64,000 bases of DNA, taken from Flagellimonas sediminis (GTDB taxonomy: Bacteria; Bacteroidota; Bacteroidia; Flavobacteriales; Flavobacteriaceae). Below the pieces are notes generated by a model. It had not been told where the DNA came from, did no database searches, and saw only the letters and a program-made list of their open reading frames with translations. The translations under genes were made by a program, and so were the position numbers. This document shows, piece by piece, positions 33,866-43,037 of this stretch. Numbering within the stretch: position 1 is the first letter of the stretch; each line of letters starts with the position of its first letter. Where the stretch lies: contig NZ_JAAAMI010000001.1 in assembly GCF_010500845.1 (NCBI RefSeq), forward strand, positions 248,001 to 312,000. Reading direction: 5' to 3'.

Positions 33866-35523
33866 TGCGGAGTGAATTTTTACATAGCAATAAGAAAAAT
33901 ATCCAAGGCCGCGTTGCAAAGGCCATCTTGGGCGCTCTTTTGCTGCTACCTTTTCTGGGGGTATCGCAAATAGAACCCAAGGTTGAGGCAGAGGTAGACA
34001 CCCTTGCCATCAAAATTGGGGAACAAATCCATTATACGATTACCGTGGATGCCGATTCCACAGCCGTGGTAAATTTTCCGGAGGGGCAGACCTTTTCTCC
34101 TTTGGAGACCGTGGATGCCATCATAGCCGACACTATTAGGAACAAGGATCGAGTTACCCTACAAAGAATCTACGCACTAACCCAGTTTGATAGCGGTGCC
34201 TATACCATTCCGCCACAGATTGTCACCATCAACGAAAGGCAGATCTTCACGGATTCCTTTCGCGTTAAGGTGGCCGATGTTGCTGTGGATACCACCAAAC
34301 AGAAGATGTACGACATTAAACCCTTGATTGAGGTTGAAAGAAGTACAGCCGATATGTGGATAACCGCCCTGATCATCCTATTGGCACTGCTTGTCATCGG
34401 CGGATTGGTCTATTGGTTCTTCATTAGAAAAAAACCGTTGACCGAAGCGGAAAAAGTGGCATTGCTGCCCCCTTACGATCGGGCACTTTTGGAACTCAAA
34501 AAATTGGAAAACTCCAAATACCTGATCCAAGACGAATACAAACAATACTATTCCGAGCTGACCAATATTGTTCGGATGTACCTTGAGGAAGATGTTCATC
34601 TCTCTGCCATGGAAAGTACCACTTCTGAACTTATCACTAAGTTGGAAATGCTCAAGGATTCCGGCGAGTTGAAATTGGGGGACGATACGATCCACCAGTT
34701 CCAAAAAATATTGCAGACCGCAGATTTGGTAAAGTTTGCCAAGTCCAAACCTGCCACCTCCGTGGCCGAACAGGATCGAAAATTGGTAGAAGAAATTGTG
34801 GTGAAAACGCACGAAGCACTTCCGGAGCCCACGGAAGAAGACTTAATGCTGAATGAGGAATATCTGGCGGAACTAGGCAAGAAAAAACAACGCAAGCGCA
34901 TTTATTGGGCTGCGGCCATTTTTGCAGGAATCGTCTTTTTTGGGGGTGCCTTCTCAGTGGCCTATTTTGGGTTCAAACAAGTGAAGGATACCGTTTTTGG
35001 TTACCCTACCAAAGAACTATTGGAAGGGGAATGGGTTTCCAGCTCGTACGGATTCCCCCCGATTCAATTGGAGACACCGGATGTTTTGGTCCGTCAGGAG
35101 GTTAAACTCCCCAAAGAAACAGAAGAGCTCATCAAACAGCTTCAGGCTTTTTCATATGGCAGTTATGTAGGCATCTTTTCTGTGAGTACCAGCTCAGTGA
35201 CTTACAAGGCAGAATCGGAACCCGATTTTGATACCGCCATTGGCGCCATCCTTTCCAATTTTGAACAGTTGGGACTCAAGAACATCATCACCAAACAAGA
35301 GGAATTTACCACCCAGTCCGGGGTAAAGGGCATCAAAACCTTCGGAACCGGAAATTTGGAGACCCCGGCGCAAAAAGGCAAAAAGGCCAAGTACAATATT
35401 TTGTCCTTTGGTGGAAAAGGTTTTATGCAACAAGTGGTGATCACTTGGGAAGATGGGGATGAATATGCGGAACAAATCGTAGAGCGGATATTGAACAGTT
35501 TAGACGTAAAAACACAGGCATAG
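33865..35523 (+). CDS. Membrane protein of moxR/bat locus, BatD-like beta-sandwich N-terminus
   Basis: A 552-residue protein encoded between DUF58 and BatA. A signal or anchor segment (AKAILGALLLLPFLGVSQ), a periplasmic beta domain (about 40-165), a transmembrane helix (about 170-195, ALIILLALLVIGGLVYWFF), a cytosolic helical part (about 196-345) and a second helix (IYWAAAIFAGIVFFGGAFSV), then a C-terminal extracytoplasmic domain. The arrangement resembles DUF4381/BatD-like envelope proteins; I do not know an accepted name. Coupled to its neighbours (1-base overlap upstream, BatA ATG right after its stop). Confidence 0.75.
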   Translation: MRSEFLHSNKKNIQGRVAKAILGALLLLPFLGVSQIEPKVEAEVDTLAIKIGEQIHYTITVDADSTAVVNFPEGQTFSPLETVDAIIADTIRNKDRVTLQRIYALTQFDSGAYTIPPQIVTINERQIFTDSFRVKVADVAVDTTKQKMYDIKPLIEVERSTADMWITALIILLALLVIGGLVYWFFIRKKPLTEAEKVALLPPYDRALLELKKLENSKYLIQDEYKQYYSELTNIVRMYLEEDVHLSAMESTTSELITKLEMLKDSGELKLGDDTIHQFQKILQTADLVKFAKSKPATSVAEQDRKLVEEIVVKTHEALPEPTEEDLMLNEEYLAELGKKKQRKRIYWAAAIFAGIVFFGGAFSVAYFGFKQVKDTVFGYPTKELLEGEWVSSSYGFPPIQLETPDVLVRQEVKLPKETEELIKQLQAFSYGSYVGIFSVSTSSVTYKAESEPDFDTAIGAILSNFEQLGLKNIITKQEEFTTQSGVKGIKTFGTGNLETPAQKGKKAKYNILSFGGKGFMQQVVITWEDGDEYAEQIVERILNSLDVKTQA

Positions 35524-36522
35524 ATGTTTGAAAATATAGAATTTGCAAATCCTGAGTTCTTTTGGCTGCTTTTGTTGCTGCCACTGGCTTTGCTATGGTA
35601 TTTTTTCAAGCGGAAGAATGAAATGGCATCCCTTCGCATTTCAAGCATCAAAGGATTTACAGTGAGCAATTGGGCCTCCAAGGCCAAGCCGGTACTTTTC
35701 ATCATGCGATTATTGGCGTTGGCAGCCATTGTTACGGCATTGGCCCGCCCTCAGACCGAGGACATTTCCACCCGTACCAAAACAACCAAGGGCATCGATA
35801 TTGTCATGGCCATCGACGTCTCATCCAGTATGTTGGCCCGCGACCTAAAACCCAATAGGCTTTCTGCATTGAAGGAAGTAGCCGCCAACTTTATAAAGGA
35901 ACGCCCCAACGATCGTATAGGCATTGTTGGCTATGCCGGGGAAAGTTATACCAAGACCCCGATCACAAGCGACAAGACCATTGTGCTGAATGCCCTTAAC
36001 GATGTCACCTATGGTGAACTGGAAGATGGTACGGCAATAGGTATGGGATTGGCAACAGCGGTAAACCGTTTGAAGGAAAGCAAAGCAGTAAGCAAAGTGA
36101 TCATCCTATTGACTGATGGGGTAAACAACTCTGGTTTCATTGAACCGAGGACTGCCGCCGATCTTGCTGTGGAATTTGGGATCAAAACCTACACCATTGG
36201 CTTGGGCACCAACGGAAATGCACTCTCCCCCATCAGCTATAACCGCGATGGCACCTACCGATATGGCATGAGGGAAGTACAGATTGATGAAGAGCTGCTT
36301 AAGGAAATTGCCAGTGTGACCGGAGGGAAATATTTCCGCGCCACGGACAACGAATCCTTGGAAGAGATTTATGACGAGATCAACAAATTGGAAAAAACGG
36401 AAATAGAGGAATTCAAATATTACAAGTACGAGGAAAAATTCCGCCCTTTGATTTTTTTGGCGGGCATTTTTCTATTGTTGGAATGGGGATTGCGCAATTC
36501 CATATTTAAAAGTTTTATTTAG
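35524..36522 (+). CDS. batA: BatA, VWA-domain membrane protein
   Basis: A 332-residue protein with two N-terminal helices (about 10-28 and 56-74), a VWA domain with the complete metal site DVSSS (98-102), and a C-terminal helix (PLIFLAGIFLLLEWGLR). The Thr and Asp of the metal site are in DGTAIGMGL and LLTDGVNN. Bat proteins were linked to aerotolerance in Bacteroides and to envelope functions elsewhere. A MoxR client by genomic context. Confidence 0.92.
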   Translation: MFENIEFANPEFFWLLLLLPLALLWYFFKRKNEMASLRISSIKGFTVSNWASKAKPVLFIMRLLALAAIVTALARPQTEDISTRTKTTKGIDIVMAIDVSSSMLARDLKPNRLSALKEVAANFIKERPNDRIGIVGYAGESYTKTPITSDKTIVLNALNDVTYGELEDGTAIGMGLATAVNRLKESKAVSKVIILLTDGVNNSGFIEPRTAADLAVEFGIKTYTIGLGTNGNALSPISYNRDGTYRYGMREVQIDEELLKEIASVTGGKYFRATDNESLEEIYDEINKLEKTEIEEFKYYKYEEKFRPLIFLAGIFLLLEWGLRNSIFKSFI

Positions 36523-36525
36523 GGA

Positions 36526-37572
36526 ATGATTCAGTTTGACGAAAAAATATATTTCTACCTTTTGGCCATTATCCCAGTAATGGTCCTGGCCTTCTTTTTT
36601 CTTCAAATCTGGAAAAAAAGAACCCAAAGACGCTTTGCCAAATCCAAATTGCTCCGGCGTTTGGCACCCGATCGTTCCAGTTTTAAATCGGCGGTCAAGT
36701 TGGCCTTTTTGCTGGCAGGACTTTCCTTTTTGATCCTAGGACTGGTAAACCCCAAGATCGGAACCAAATTGGAGACCGTAAAACGGGAAGGGGTGGATAT
36801 TGTTTTTGCAATCGATGTGTCCAAAAGTATGTTGGCGGAGGATATAGCCCCCAACCGGTTGGAAAAAGCAAAACGCATCGTTTCTGAGATCATCAACCAA
36901 CTGGCAAGCGACCGAATTGGAATCATCGCCTATGCCGGCCAAGCATACCCGCAACTACCGATCACCACAGATTATGGGGCGGCCAAAATGTTCTTGCAGA
37001 GCATGAATACCGATATGCTTTCCTCCCAAGGTACGGCCATTGATGCCGCCATTGATCTGGCCAGTACCTATTATGATGATTCCCAACAGACCAATAGGGT
37101 ACTTTTCATTGTTTCCGATGGGGAGGACCACTCTGAAAGTTCCACAACAGCGGCAGTTGAAAATGCCACCCAAAACGGCATCCGTATCTTTACCATTGGG
37201 GTGGGAAAAGAAAAGGGCGCACCCATTCCCATCAAAAGGAATGGCATTGTAGAAAGTCTGAAGAAAGACAGTCAAGGAGAAGTGGTGATCACCAAATTGA
37301 ACGAGGCCATACTTGCCGATATTGCAGATCGGGGCAATGGAGAATATATTGATGGTTCCAACACCGAAGATGCAGTGGAATATATCAAAGAACAACTGGA
37401 CCGGATGGACAAAACCGAATTTGAGGCCAAGCAGTTCGCGGAGTACAAGGATCAATTCCAATGGTTCCTTGCTGCTGGGTTTTTATTTTTATTTTTGGAC
37501 ATCTTCGTTCTGGACAGAAAAACCCAATGGTTGAAAAAACTAAATCTTTTTAATGAGCACGGTGATGACTAA
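36526..37572 (+). CDS. batB: BatB, VWA-domain membrane protein
   Basis: A 348-residue paralogue of BatA with helices at about 9-27 and 57-73, a VWA metal site DVSKS (97-101), SQGTAIDAAI and VSDGEDHSE, and a C-terminal helix (FQWFLAAGFLFLFLDIFVL). It starts 3 bp after the BatA stop and overlaps BatC by 20 bp (8 bp if BatC starts at 37565). BatA and BatB probably sit together in the inner membrane with VWA domains on the periplasmic side. Confidence 0.92.
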   Translation: MIQFDEKIYFYLLAIIPVMVLAFFFLQIWKKRTQRRFAKSKLLRRLAPDRSSFKSAVKLAFLLAGLSFLILGLVNPKIGTKLETVKREGVDIVFAIDVSKSMLAEDIAPNRLEKAKRIVSEIINQLASDRIGIIAYAGQAYPQLPITTDYGAAKMFLQSMNTDMLSSQGTAIDAAIDLASTYYDDSQQTNRVLFIVSDGEDHSESSTTAAVENATQNGIRIFTIGVGKEKGAPIPIKRNGIVESLKKDSQGEVVITKLNEAILADIADRGNGEYIDGSNTEDAVEYIKEQLDRMDKTEFEAKQFAEYKDQFQWFLAAGFLFLFLDIFVLDRKTQWLKKLNLFNEHGDD

Positions 37573-38461
37573 GATAAGATTGGTGTTTGGACTATTGCTT
37601 TGCTTTGGATGGGTCCAAGCACAGGACGATACCACATTGGAGGTACAAAAGGAAGCCGAAAAGGCCTTAAGGGCTTCCACAAATCTCACGTACGAAGCTA
37701 ACAAAGAGCTTACTTCCAATGATTTTGTGGGTGCCGAAGCGGAATACAGAAGAGCCATTTCCAAAAGTGATAAAAACGTAGCTGCCCCATTTAACCTGGG
37801 CAATGCCTACTACAACAGGGAAAGTTACGGAGAAGCGTTTGGCCGCTACAAGCAGGCTGGCGATGCTGCTGAGGACAAAGCCGAAAAACACAAGGCATTC
37901 CATAACATGGGCAACGTGTTCATGAAGAACAAGGAATACGAAAAGGCCGTGGAAGCCTATAAAGAAGCATTGCGAAACAATCCAACCGACGAGGAAACCA
38001 GATACAACCTTGCACTTGCCAAGAAAATGTTGGAAAAACAACAGGACGAGCAAAAGAACGACCAAGACCAGAAAAAGGATAAGCAGGACCAGAAAGATCA
38101 AGAACAAGATCAAAACAAGGACCAGAAAAACGAAGGCGGGGACAACGATAAGCAAGACGAGGGCAAACAGAACGAGGACGAGAACAAGGATAAGGGCGAT
38201 CAAGGTGAAAATGGGCAGGACAAACCTGAAGAGAACCAAAAAGGGGATGGTGATGAAAAGAAGGAACAAGAGAAAAAACCCAATGAAGGAGATCAACCAC
38301 AGGATCAACAACAACAGCAACAACCCAGACCCAACCAATTGTCCAAACAGCAAATCCAAAACCTCTTAGAGGCCATGCAGAACGAGGAGAAAAAAGTGCA
38401 AGAAAAGATGGAAGCCAGAAAGGTGCGCGGACAAAAAGTTAAAAACGAGAAAGACTGGTAA
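37553..38461 (+). CDS. batC: BatC, TPR protein with charged low-complexity tail
   Basis: A 302-residue protein: signal peptide (VFGLLLCFGWVQAQ), then TPR repeats (about 45-155: AEYRRAISKSDKNVAAPFNL, HKAFHNMGNVFMKNKEYEKA and YKEALRNNPTDEETRYNLA), then about 105 residues of almost only Lys, Asp, Glu, Gln and Asn (about 162-265), and a short basic end. The charged tail should be unfolded. The ATG at 37565 is a possible alternative start. It ends directly at the BatD start (TAATG). Confidence 0.88.
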   Translation: MSTVMTKIRLVFGLLLCFGWVQAQDDTTLEVQKEAEKALRASTNLTYEANKELTSNDFVGAEAEYRRAISKSDKNVAAPFNLGNAYYNRESYGEAFGRYKQAGDAAEDKAEKHKAFHNMGNVFMKNKEYEKAVEAYKEALRNNPTDEETRYNLALAKKMLEKQQDEQKNDQDQKKDKQDQKDQEQDQNKDQKNEGGDNDKQDEGKQNEDENKDKGDQGENGQDKPEENQKGDGDEKKEQEKKPNEGDQPQDQQQQQQPRPNQLSKQQIQNLLEAMQNEEKKVQEKMEARKVRGQKVKNEKDW

Positions 38462-40245
38462 TGAAAGTACAACGGGGCAACATACTACTATTTTTGGCGA
38501 TGGTGTTCCTATCGGTTACCATGTCCCATGCCCAGGACGAAGAAGTTACCTTCACCATGAACCTCAGCAAGGAAAAGCTCGGGGTCAACGAACGCCTACG
38601 TGTGGATTTTACCATGAACAAGGATGGTGATAATTTTACTCCACCGGCTTTTGAAAATTTCAAGGTGGTCATGGGTCCTTCACAATCCATAAGTTCATCT
38701 TGGATCAATGGCAAACGCACTTTTTCCAAAACCTACACCTACATTCTTCTTCCAACGGCAAGAGGAAATTTTACGATCCAACAGGCCACTATAGAAATTG
38801 CAGGCGAAACCTATAAAACAATACCCAAAACGGTTGAGGTCACCGCGGCCGTGGATAGACCCAATGGAGAAAAAACGGCAGATGATGTTGCTGATGAAAG
38901 CCTTCACCTAGTGGCTGAGGTATCCAAGGAAAACCCATACCTAAATGAAGCAGTCACTGTTGTATACAAATTGTATGTTAGTCCCGATATCAGCGTGACC
39001 AACTATCGCCCGTTGGATAATCCTACCTATAACAATTTCTGGAGCCAAGATATTCCCGTTACCAAGCACACGGCCCAAAATGGAACCTATGAAGGCAAGC
39101 CCTTCCGTTATGTAGTGTTGAAACGTGTAGTGCTATATCCGCAAAAGTCAGGTCAACTGGACATTGAGCCCCTTTCGTTGGAAATTTTTGTGGATGTCCC
39201 CACCAACCGAAGGGACTTCTTTGGAGGAAGAATCTATACCCAAACCAGCAAAACGGTATCGGCAGGCAACAGGACCATCAATGTAAAACCTTTGCCCGAA
39301 GAAGGGAAACCAGCAGATTTTAATGGTGCAGTAGGTGATTTTCAATTCAGCGTGACCACAAGCAAAGAACAATTGAATGCCTCTGAATCCTTACAGGCCA
39401 AGGTTGAGATTTCCGGAAAAGGAAACTTGAAATTGTTCCAATTGCCCAAACCGGAACTTCCCAGTTCACTGGAAGTTTACGACCCGGAACATGAAGAGGA
39501 CATCAATACCAGCAGTACTGGGATGGAAGGAAAAGTGACGGACAATTATACCATTGTACCATCATTCAGAGGCAAATACCCTATACCAAGTATCCCGTTC
39601 AGCTATTTCAATCCTGCAACTGGCAAGTACGTGACCCTTCAATCCGATGAGATCAACATTGAGGTGATGGAAGGGCCTGTGGCCTCATCAGAAAATGCCA
39701 TTGCTGGATCTGCAGTCAACAAACAGTCGGTAGTACCCACAGGAAAACAGTTCCATTTTCTAAAATTGGACCCCAATCTTGGCCCAACCAAAGCATCCTG
39801 TTTCTTTGGTTCCAAATCATTTTTTATGTGGCTTTTCCTGCCTCTGTTATTGATTCCTATTGCCATTTTCACCTCCAAGAAAAGAGAAGCCATTGCTGGT
39901 GATGTGGTCGGGAACAAAATCAAACAGGCCAACCGATTGGCGAAAAAATACCTTTCTACCGCAAAAAGGGATCTGGGCAACAAGGAAGCCTTCTATGTGG
40001 CTTTGGAAAAGGGCCTACATAACTACCTGAAAGCCAAACTGAATATTGAAACAACCGAATTCAGCAAGGAAAAAATCACCAATATTTTAACAGGCAAGCA
40101 GGTTGCACAAGAAGACATTAAGGGGTTCATTGGATTGCTTACCAGTTGCGAAATGGCGCGATATAGTCCATTTTCCAATGTGCAGATGCAGAACGATTAT
40201 GAAAAAGCAAGTGAAGTAATCTCTAATTTGGACAAGCAATTATGA
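38461..40245 (+). CDS. batD: BatD, oxygen-tolerance-type envelope protein
   Basis: A 594-residue protein. Signal peptide ending SHAQ, a long periplasmic region of beta-sandwich repeats (about 30-430: VTFTMNLSKEKLGVNERLRV and FQFSVTTSKEQLNASESLQA show the repeated motif), one transmembrane helix (about 455-475, FFMWLFLPLLLIPIAIF) and a cytosolic helical tail. This matches the BatD family. It overlaps BatC by one base and BatE by four (ATGA-type), so the locus is tightly coupled. Confidence 0.92.
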   Translation: MKVQRGNILLFLAMVFLSVTMSHAQDEEVTFTMNLSKEKLGVNERLRVDFTMNKDGDNFTPPAFENFKVVMGPSQSISSSWINGKRTFSKTYTYILLPTARGNFTIQQATIEIAGETYKTIPKTVEVTAAVDRPNGEKTADDVADESLHLVAEVSKENPYLNEAVTVVYKLYVSPDISVTNYRPLDNPTYNNFWSQDIPVTKHTAQNGTYEGKPFRYVVLKRVVLYPQKSGQLDIEPLSLEIFVDVPTNRRDFFGGRIYTQTSKTVSAGNRTINVKPLPEEGKPADFNGAVGDFQFSVTTSKEQLNASESLQAKVEISGKGNLKLFQLPKPELPSSLEVYDPEHEEDINTSSTGMEGKVTDNYTIVPSFRGKYPIPSIPFSYFNPATGKYVTLQSDEINIEVMEGPVASSENAIAGSAVNKQSVVPTGKQFHFLKLDPNLGPTKASCFFGSKSFFMWLFLPLLLIPIAIFTSKKREAIAGDVVGNKIKQANRLAKKYLSTAKRDLGNKEAFYVALEKGLHNYLKAKLNIETTEFSKEKITNILTGKQVAQEDIKGFIGLLTSCEMARYSPFSNVQMQNDYEKASEVISNLDKQL

Positions 40246-41006
40246 GCATAAAGACATTTTTCATATCAATTTCCCTTTTCTCCTTGTCCATTGGCTTCGG
40301 CCAAAATGAGACTTTGTTCTCCAAAGCCACGGAATATTACAACAATGGGGAGTATAACAAGGCCATTGACAACTATATGTCCATTTTGGAAAGCGGGCAA
40401 CATTCGGCATCCTTGTACTTTAACTTGGGTAATTGCTATTACAAGCTGAACAGCATTGGTCCCAGTATCTATTATTACGAAAAAGCCCTTTTGCTAGATC
40501 CAAACGACGGCGAAATCCTAAATAATCTGGCATACGCCCAAAACATGCGATTGGATGCCATTGAGGCCATGCCCAAAACGGAAATTGCCAAAATTTACGA
40601 TAGCACTGTCAATCTTTTTGGTATTGACCAATGGGCATATCTTGCCGTGGCATTTGTATTATTGTCCATTATATTGTACCTGACCTACTTTTTCCTGTCC
40701 TCGGCCAATAAAAAACGGATTTCCTTTATTACAAGTATCTTTTCCATTTCACTTGGTGTCATGTGCATTTTGCTGGCATATCTACAGCAACAGCAAGAAA
40801 AAAAGAATGATCCCGCAATTGTGTTCAATAAGGAAGTAAAGGTTTCCTCCGAGCCCAACCAAAACAGCGATGTGGTCTTTACCCTGCATGAAGGCACCAA
40901 AGTGAATGTCCTTGAAGAATTGGATGGGTGGCAAAAAATCTGGATTGCAGATGGACAAACAGGTTGGCTTTTGAGCAATACCATCAAGAAAATCAAGGAC
41001 TTTTAG
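40242..41006 (+). CDS. batE: BatE, TPR and SH3-domain protein
   Basis: A 254-residue protein: signal peptide, TPR repeats (about 22-110: FSKATEYYNNGEYNKAIDNY, SLYFNLGNCYYKL and YYEKALLLDPNDGEILNNLA), two transmembrane helices (about 130-148 and 162-182), and a C-terminal bacterial SH3 domain (about 195-250: PNQNSDVVFTLHEGTKVNVL, GWLLSNTIKK). This is the BatE layout. Last recognised gene of the locus; a small gene of unknown role follows after 13 bp. Confidence 0.9.
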   Translation: MSIKTFFISISLFSLSIGFGQNETLFSKATEYYNNGEYNKAIDNYMSILESGQHSASLYFNLGNCYYKLNSIGPSIYYYEKALLLDPNDGEILNNLAYAQNMRLDAIEAMPKTEIAKIYDSTVNLFGIDQWAYLAVAFVLLSIILYLTYFFLSSANKKRISFITSIFSISLGVMCILLAYLQQQQEKKNDPAIVFNKEVKVSSEPNQNSDVVFTLHEGTKVNVLEELDGWQKIWIADGQTGWLLSNTIKKIKDF

Positions 41007-41022
41007 CCAAAACTGTTCCTTG

Positions 41023-41373
41023 GTGCGCATATTTCGCTATTTTTACAAAAAAGGTCCTGTGCTAAAAAAATTGCTTTTTTCTGTTTTACCCCTAATGCTG
41101 ATAGGTTGCCTATTGGTATCTCCCATTGTTCCATTTTTGGACAAGGAGTTGCGGAAAACGATGGTACCGGGATCAGCCGAAGAAGAAAAAAGCAGTAAAA
41201 AAGAAGAAGCTGAAAAAAACTTTGATGAACTGGACCTTTACTTGAAAAATTTTTTCGAACTGTCCCTTTATCAAGCTACCCAAAAATTCGATGTCTGTAT
41301 CACTGACTATATATTCCCTGCTGCGGAATATAACTTGGAAATTTTGGATCCCCCTCCCAAGAAATTGAGCTAA
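41023..41373 (+). CDS. Small protein with N-terminal membrane helix, unknown
   Basis: About 116 residues if GTG at 41023 is used; a TTG at 41020 and internal starts are possible, so the N-terminus is uncertain. One hydrophobic segment (LLFSVLPLMLIGCLLVSPIV), a Lys/Glu-rich linker (SAEEEKSSKKEEAEKN) and an aromatic C-terminal part (KFDVCITDYIFPAAEYNL). It may be exported. Placed 13 bp after batE, possibly as the last gene of that operon. Not recognised. Confidence 0.5.
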   Translation: MRIFRYFYKKGPVLKKLLFSVLPLMLIGCLLVSPIVPFLDKELRKTMVPGSAEEEKSSKKEEAEKNFDELDLYLKNFFELSLYQATQKFDVCITDYIFPAAEYNLEILDPPPKKLS

Positions 41374-41447
41374 GTCCCTGCCTTTTTCAATTCAATTTCT
41401 AACTAATTCCATTGGGTATTTCCTATGGAAACCTAACTAATTTATCC

Positions 41448-43037
41448 ATGTTCAAGTATATTAAAAACGACCTGCCTGCCAGTATAGTGGTCTTCTTTGT
41501 GGCCCTACCCCTCTGTTTGGGTATTGCCCTTGCCAGTGGGGCGCCTTTATTCTCTGGGCTAATTGCCGGAATTATAGGCGGAGTCGTTGTAGGGGCCTTG
41601 AGTGGCTCCCAAATTGGTGTAAGTGGTCCGGCCGCCGGTTTGGCCGCCATTGTTCTCACAGCCATTGGAACCTTGGGTGGCTATCAAAACTTTTTGGTCG
41701 CCGTAGTTTTAGGCGGTCTTATCCAGATCCTGTTCGGGGTTTTACGTGCCGGGGTCATTGCTTATTATTTTCCGTCTTCGGTTATCAAAGGAATGCTTAC
41801 AGGTATTGGGATCATCATCATTTTAAAACAGATTCCCCATTTTTTCGGGTACGATGCCGACCCCGAAGGGGACTGGGCCTTTTTTCAGGTGGATGGTGAA
41901 AACACTTTCAGTGAAATTGCCAACACGGTCAATTCCATTAGCCCAGGAGCATCGCTTATTGCCGTTGTTGCCCTCGTCATATTGATTTTATGGAACCAGG
42001 TTCTGAGCAAAAAATCAAAGGTCTTCGAACTGGTTCAAGGGCCTCTGGTCGCTGTGGTGTTGGGCATTGTCTACTATTCATTCACCAAAGGTGAGGCCGT
42101 ATGGGGCATATCCGAGGAACATTTGGTAAAAGTACCTGTGCCAGATGGATTCGATTCATTTATTGGGTTGTTCAGTTTCCCCAACTTTTCAGCTATCACC
42201 AATACTGAAATATGGATAACCGCCTTTACCATGGCATTGGTGGCCAGTCTGGAAACATTACTTTGTGTAGAAGCTACAGATAAGTTAGATCCCTTAAAAA
42301 GGGTAACTCCCGCCAATCGGGAACTTTTGGCCCAAGGTATTGGGAACAGTATTTCGGGATTGATAGGTGGTTTGCCCATTACACAGGTAATTGTGCGAAG
42401 TTCTGCCAATATCCAATCTGGGGGCAGAACAAAGCTCTCTGCCATTCTACATGGCTTTTTGCTTCTTGCTTCTGTGTTGATCATTCCAAGTTTGCTTAAC
42501 ATGATCCCGCTCTCCGTTTTAGCCGCCATTCTTTTTATTGTTGGTTATAAATTGGCAAAACCCAGTTTATTCAAGACCATGTTCAAAGCTGGATGGAAAC
42601 AATTTGTTCCCTTTATTGTTACGGTGGTAGGAATCGTGTTTGCGGATCTTTTGGTAGGCATTACCCTTGGTTTGGGAGTTGGCATTGTTGTTATTTTGAT
42701 AAAAAGCTACCAAAACTCGCATTTTCTTCATATTCAAGATAAAGGGGATAACGGACATCGCATTAAAATGACGTTGGCAGAGGAGGTTACCTTTTTTAAC
42801 AAGGGAGCCATCCTTAAGGAATTGGATCAGATTCCCCAAAATTCCTACCTCGAGTTGGATGTGGTCAACACCAAATATTTGGACAATGACATAATTGAAA
42901 TTTTACAAGATTTTGGCAGCAAGGCCAAAAACCGGAATATTCATATTAAATTGATCTCGGAAAGAGGAGTTGTGGACAATCCCGATGATTATATCGAATT
43001 TTTTAAGAAACCAAAAAATCAGCTTAGCAACAAATGA
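41448..43037 (+). CDS. SulP-family transporter, probable bicarbonate type
   Basis: A 529-residue membrane protein from the ATG at 41448. LPASIVVFFVALPLCLGIAL and GPAAGLAAIVLTAIG are SulP core motifs, and GLIGGLPITQVIVRSSANIQ is the conserved later block. The C-terminal part (about 430-520) is a short STAS-like domain. It overlaps a beta-carbonic anhydrase gene by 4 bp (ATGA), so bicarbonate is the likely substrate; BicA-type SulP proteins are Na-dependent bicarbonate importers. The substrate is inference from context. Confidence 0.85.
   Translation: MFKYIKNDLPASIVVFFVALPLCLGIALASGAPLFSGLIAGIIGGVVVGALSGSQIGVSGPAAGLAAIVLTAIGTLGGYQNFLVAVVLGGLIQILFGVLRAGVIAYYFPSSVIKGMLTGIGIIIILKQIPHFFGYDADPEGDWAFFQVDGENTFSEIANTVNSISPGASLIAVVALVILILWNQVLSKKSKVFELVQGPLVAVVLGIVYYSFTKGEAVWGISEEHLVKVPVPDGFDSFIGLFSFPNFSAITNTEIWITAFTMALVASLETLLCVEATDKLDPLKRVTPANRELLAQGIGNSISGLIGGLPITQVIVRSSANIQSGGRTKLSAILHGFLLLASVLIIPSLLNMIPLSVLAAILFIVGYKLAKPSLFKTMFKAGWKQFVPFIVTVVGIVFADLLVGITLGLGVGIVVILIKSYQNSHFLHIQDKGDNGHRIKMTLAEEVTFFNKGAILKELDQIPQNSYLELDVVNTKYLDNDIIEILQDFGSKAKNRNIHIKLISERGVVDNPDDYIEFFKKPKNQLSNK

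Noticed and set aside
37667..38359. 230-residue hydrophobic reading frame on the minus strand
   Set aside because: It is the antisense image of the Lys/Asp/Gln-rich BatC tail, which gives Leu/Val/Phe-rich nonsense. No start signals or family features.
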